From Anaerolineae bacterium (lineage in GTDB: Bacteria > Chloroflexota > Anaerolineae > J102): a DNA stretch of 5,183 bases. This document shows, piece after piece, positions 4,608 through 5,183 of this stretch (position 1 is its first letter; each line of letters opens with the position of its first letter). The notes under the pieces were generated by a model. The model worked only from the letters and a program-made list of their open reading frames with translations. It was not told the DNA's origin and searched no databases. The position numbers were made by a program, and so were the translations under genes. The DNA lies in assembly GCA_015493675.1 (NCBI GenBank), contig WGCR01000466.1, positions 1-5,183 of the forward strand. Reading direction: 5' to 3'.

Positions 4608-5183
4608 TTAGCAGCCATTACTGACGCTGTCCAGGCTGTTGGCGGGAATCCAGACAGGCGTTATCACATTTTCTATTGTAACAGACGTTCGATACCAATC
4701 CATATTATCTACCCGCTCGCGATGCTGGGCTTCAAGAGTGGTGGCTGAGGGGAATACCCCCAATACGCGGCCATTGGGCTGATCATAACCTGGTTCGTGG
4801 GCCCGCACATGAATCTGGCATTGCCCCGGCGGATAATCGACATTGCCGCCATGATCGAAAAAGACCCTGATACTGGCAAAGGCGGCGGTTCCTGGTGAAG
4901 ACGCCTCGATGGTTCCGGCTGAACCGGGCGGCTCATTCACGGTGAATTGCACCGACCAGGTCCCTTCGCCGCCGATGCCGACATCCGGCCCCTGCAGGAC
5001 GGTGGCTTCTTCGGCGATCACGACGTTGTTTTGGTCTTTGATCCGCACGACCACATTGCCTTCGGGCAGGTTGCCGCCCGTGCCGCTAACGGTGAATGTG
5101 GCGGGCAGCATAGCATTGGCTGGCGGCGATGTGATGATGATGTGAGATTGCGGGACGACCGGCGGGGTGGGCGTGGGCGGCAC
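4608..5183 (-). CDS. Secreted Gmad2 plus SH3-like domain protein, 5' partial
   Basis: C-terminal 191 residues of an exported protein whose start lies beyond the right edge; the first visible codon is GTG and is probably an internal Val. Residues 1-12 are a Pro/Thr linker (PPTPTPPVVPQ), typical after a lipoprotein or signal anchor. Residues 14-108 are a Gmad2 immunoglobulin-like domain (PF10648): IIITSPPANAMLPATFTVSG, then EGNVVVRIKD at 41-50, GTWSVQFTV at 74-82 and the closing strand FASIRVFF at 102-109. Residues 122-187 look like a bacterial SH3 domain: CQIHVRAHEPG at the front, GRVLGVFPSATTLEAQ at 138-153, WYRTSV at 163-168 and PVWIPANSL at 176-184. Such domains usually bind cell-wall or surface ligands outside the cytoplasm. 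Two Cys residues (122, 191) could form a disulfide. The ligand is unknown. Confidence 0.82.
   Translation of the reverse strand: MPPTPTPPVVPQSHIIITSPPANAMLPATFTVSGTGGNLPEGNVVVRIKDQNNVVIAEEATVLQGPDVGIGGEGTWSVQFTVNEPPGSAGTIEASSPGTAAFASIRVFFDHGGNVDYPPGQCQIHVRAHEPGYDQPNGRVLGVFPSATTLEAQHRERVDNMDWYRTSVTIENVITPVWIPANSLDSVSNGC

Noticed and set aside
5181..5183. GTG at the right edge as the start of the Gmad2/SH3 protein
   Set aside because: A secreted protein needs a signal sequence, and this codon sits directly at a Pro/Thr linker, so it is most likely an internal Val.

Overview
The window is bacterial: tightly packed genes, six coding regions that can be supported, and a moderately high to high G+C content. 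The best guess for the source is a member of the Chloroflexota (Anaerolineae/Caldilineae type). This rests on the secreted Gmad2 plus SH3-like protein behind a Pro/Thr linker, a TATAAT-type -10 box, and a CGCAAAG-type palindromic repeat. It is an inference from gene style, not a proof. No tRNA, rRNA, CRISPR array, transposase or integrase was seen.

Left half (1-3576, all plus strand). The window opens inside a Ca2+/H+ antiporter of the CAX/ChaA family that has lost its N-terminus to the window edge. After 42 bases comes a small four-helix GtrA-family membrane protein with a perfect TATAAT at its front. A 150-base palindrome-rich spacer follows, holding two related near-palindromes in inverted orientation plus a third perfect dyad. 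Next is a complete GT-B glycosyltransferase of the GT4 type with a very strong ribosome binding site. A 200-base spacer then carries a large imperfect hairpin built from period-8 CGCNAAGN units. The last plus-strand gene is a six-helix membrane protein that I cannot assign to a family. GtrA proteins commonly serve lipid-linked sugar translocation and the GT4 enzyme is a sugar transferase, so these two neighbours may both work in cell-surface glycan assembly. They look separately transcribed.

Right half (3577-5183, all minus strand). Reading leftward from the right edge: a secreted or lipoprotein-like Gmad2/SH3 protein (5' end outside the window), a PlsC-like acyltransferase 26 bases downstream, and a small DUF4440 (NTF2-like) protein 37 bases after that. 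The DUF4440 gene is clearly more AT-rich than the glycosyltransferase gene. Its stop codon is followed, after one base, by a perfect integron attC-type R'' core (GCCTAAC) with the typical AAGGC continuation. A GCTAGAC, one base off the GTTRRRY core, lies upstream of its start. I read it as a probable integron-type gene cassette or its remnant, sitting at the junction where gene orientation and composition change.

The points most worth following up are: the cassette-like DUF4440 gene and its possible insertion at the very 3' end of the membrane-protein gene; the PlsC-like enzyme whose PEGTR block has become PAATR; the CGCAAAG palindrome; and the operator-like paired dyads before the glycosyltransferase. 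I did not find a clear new multi-gene system.
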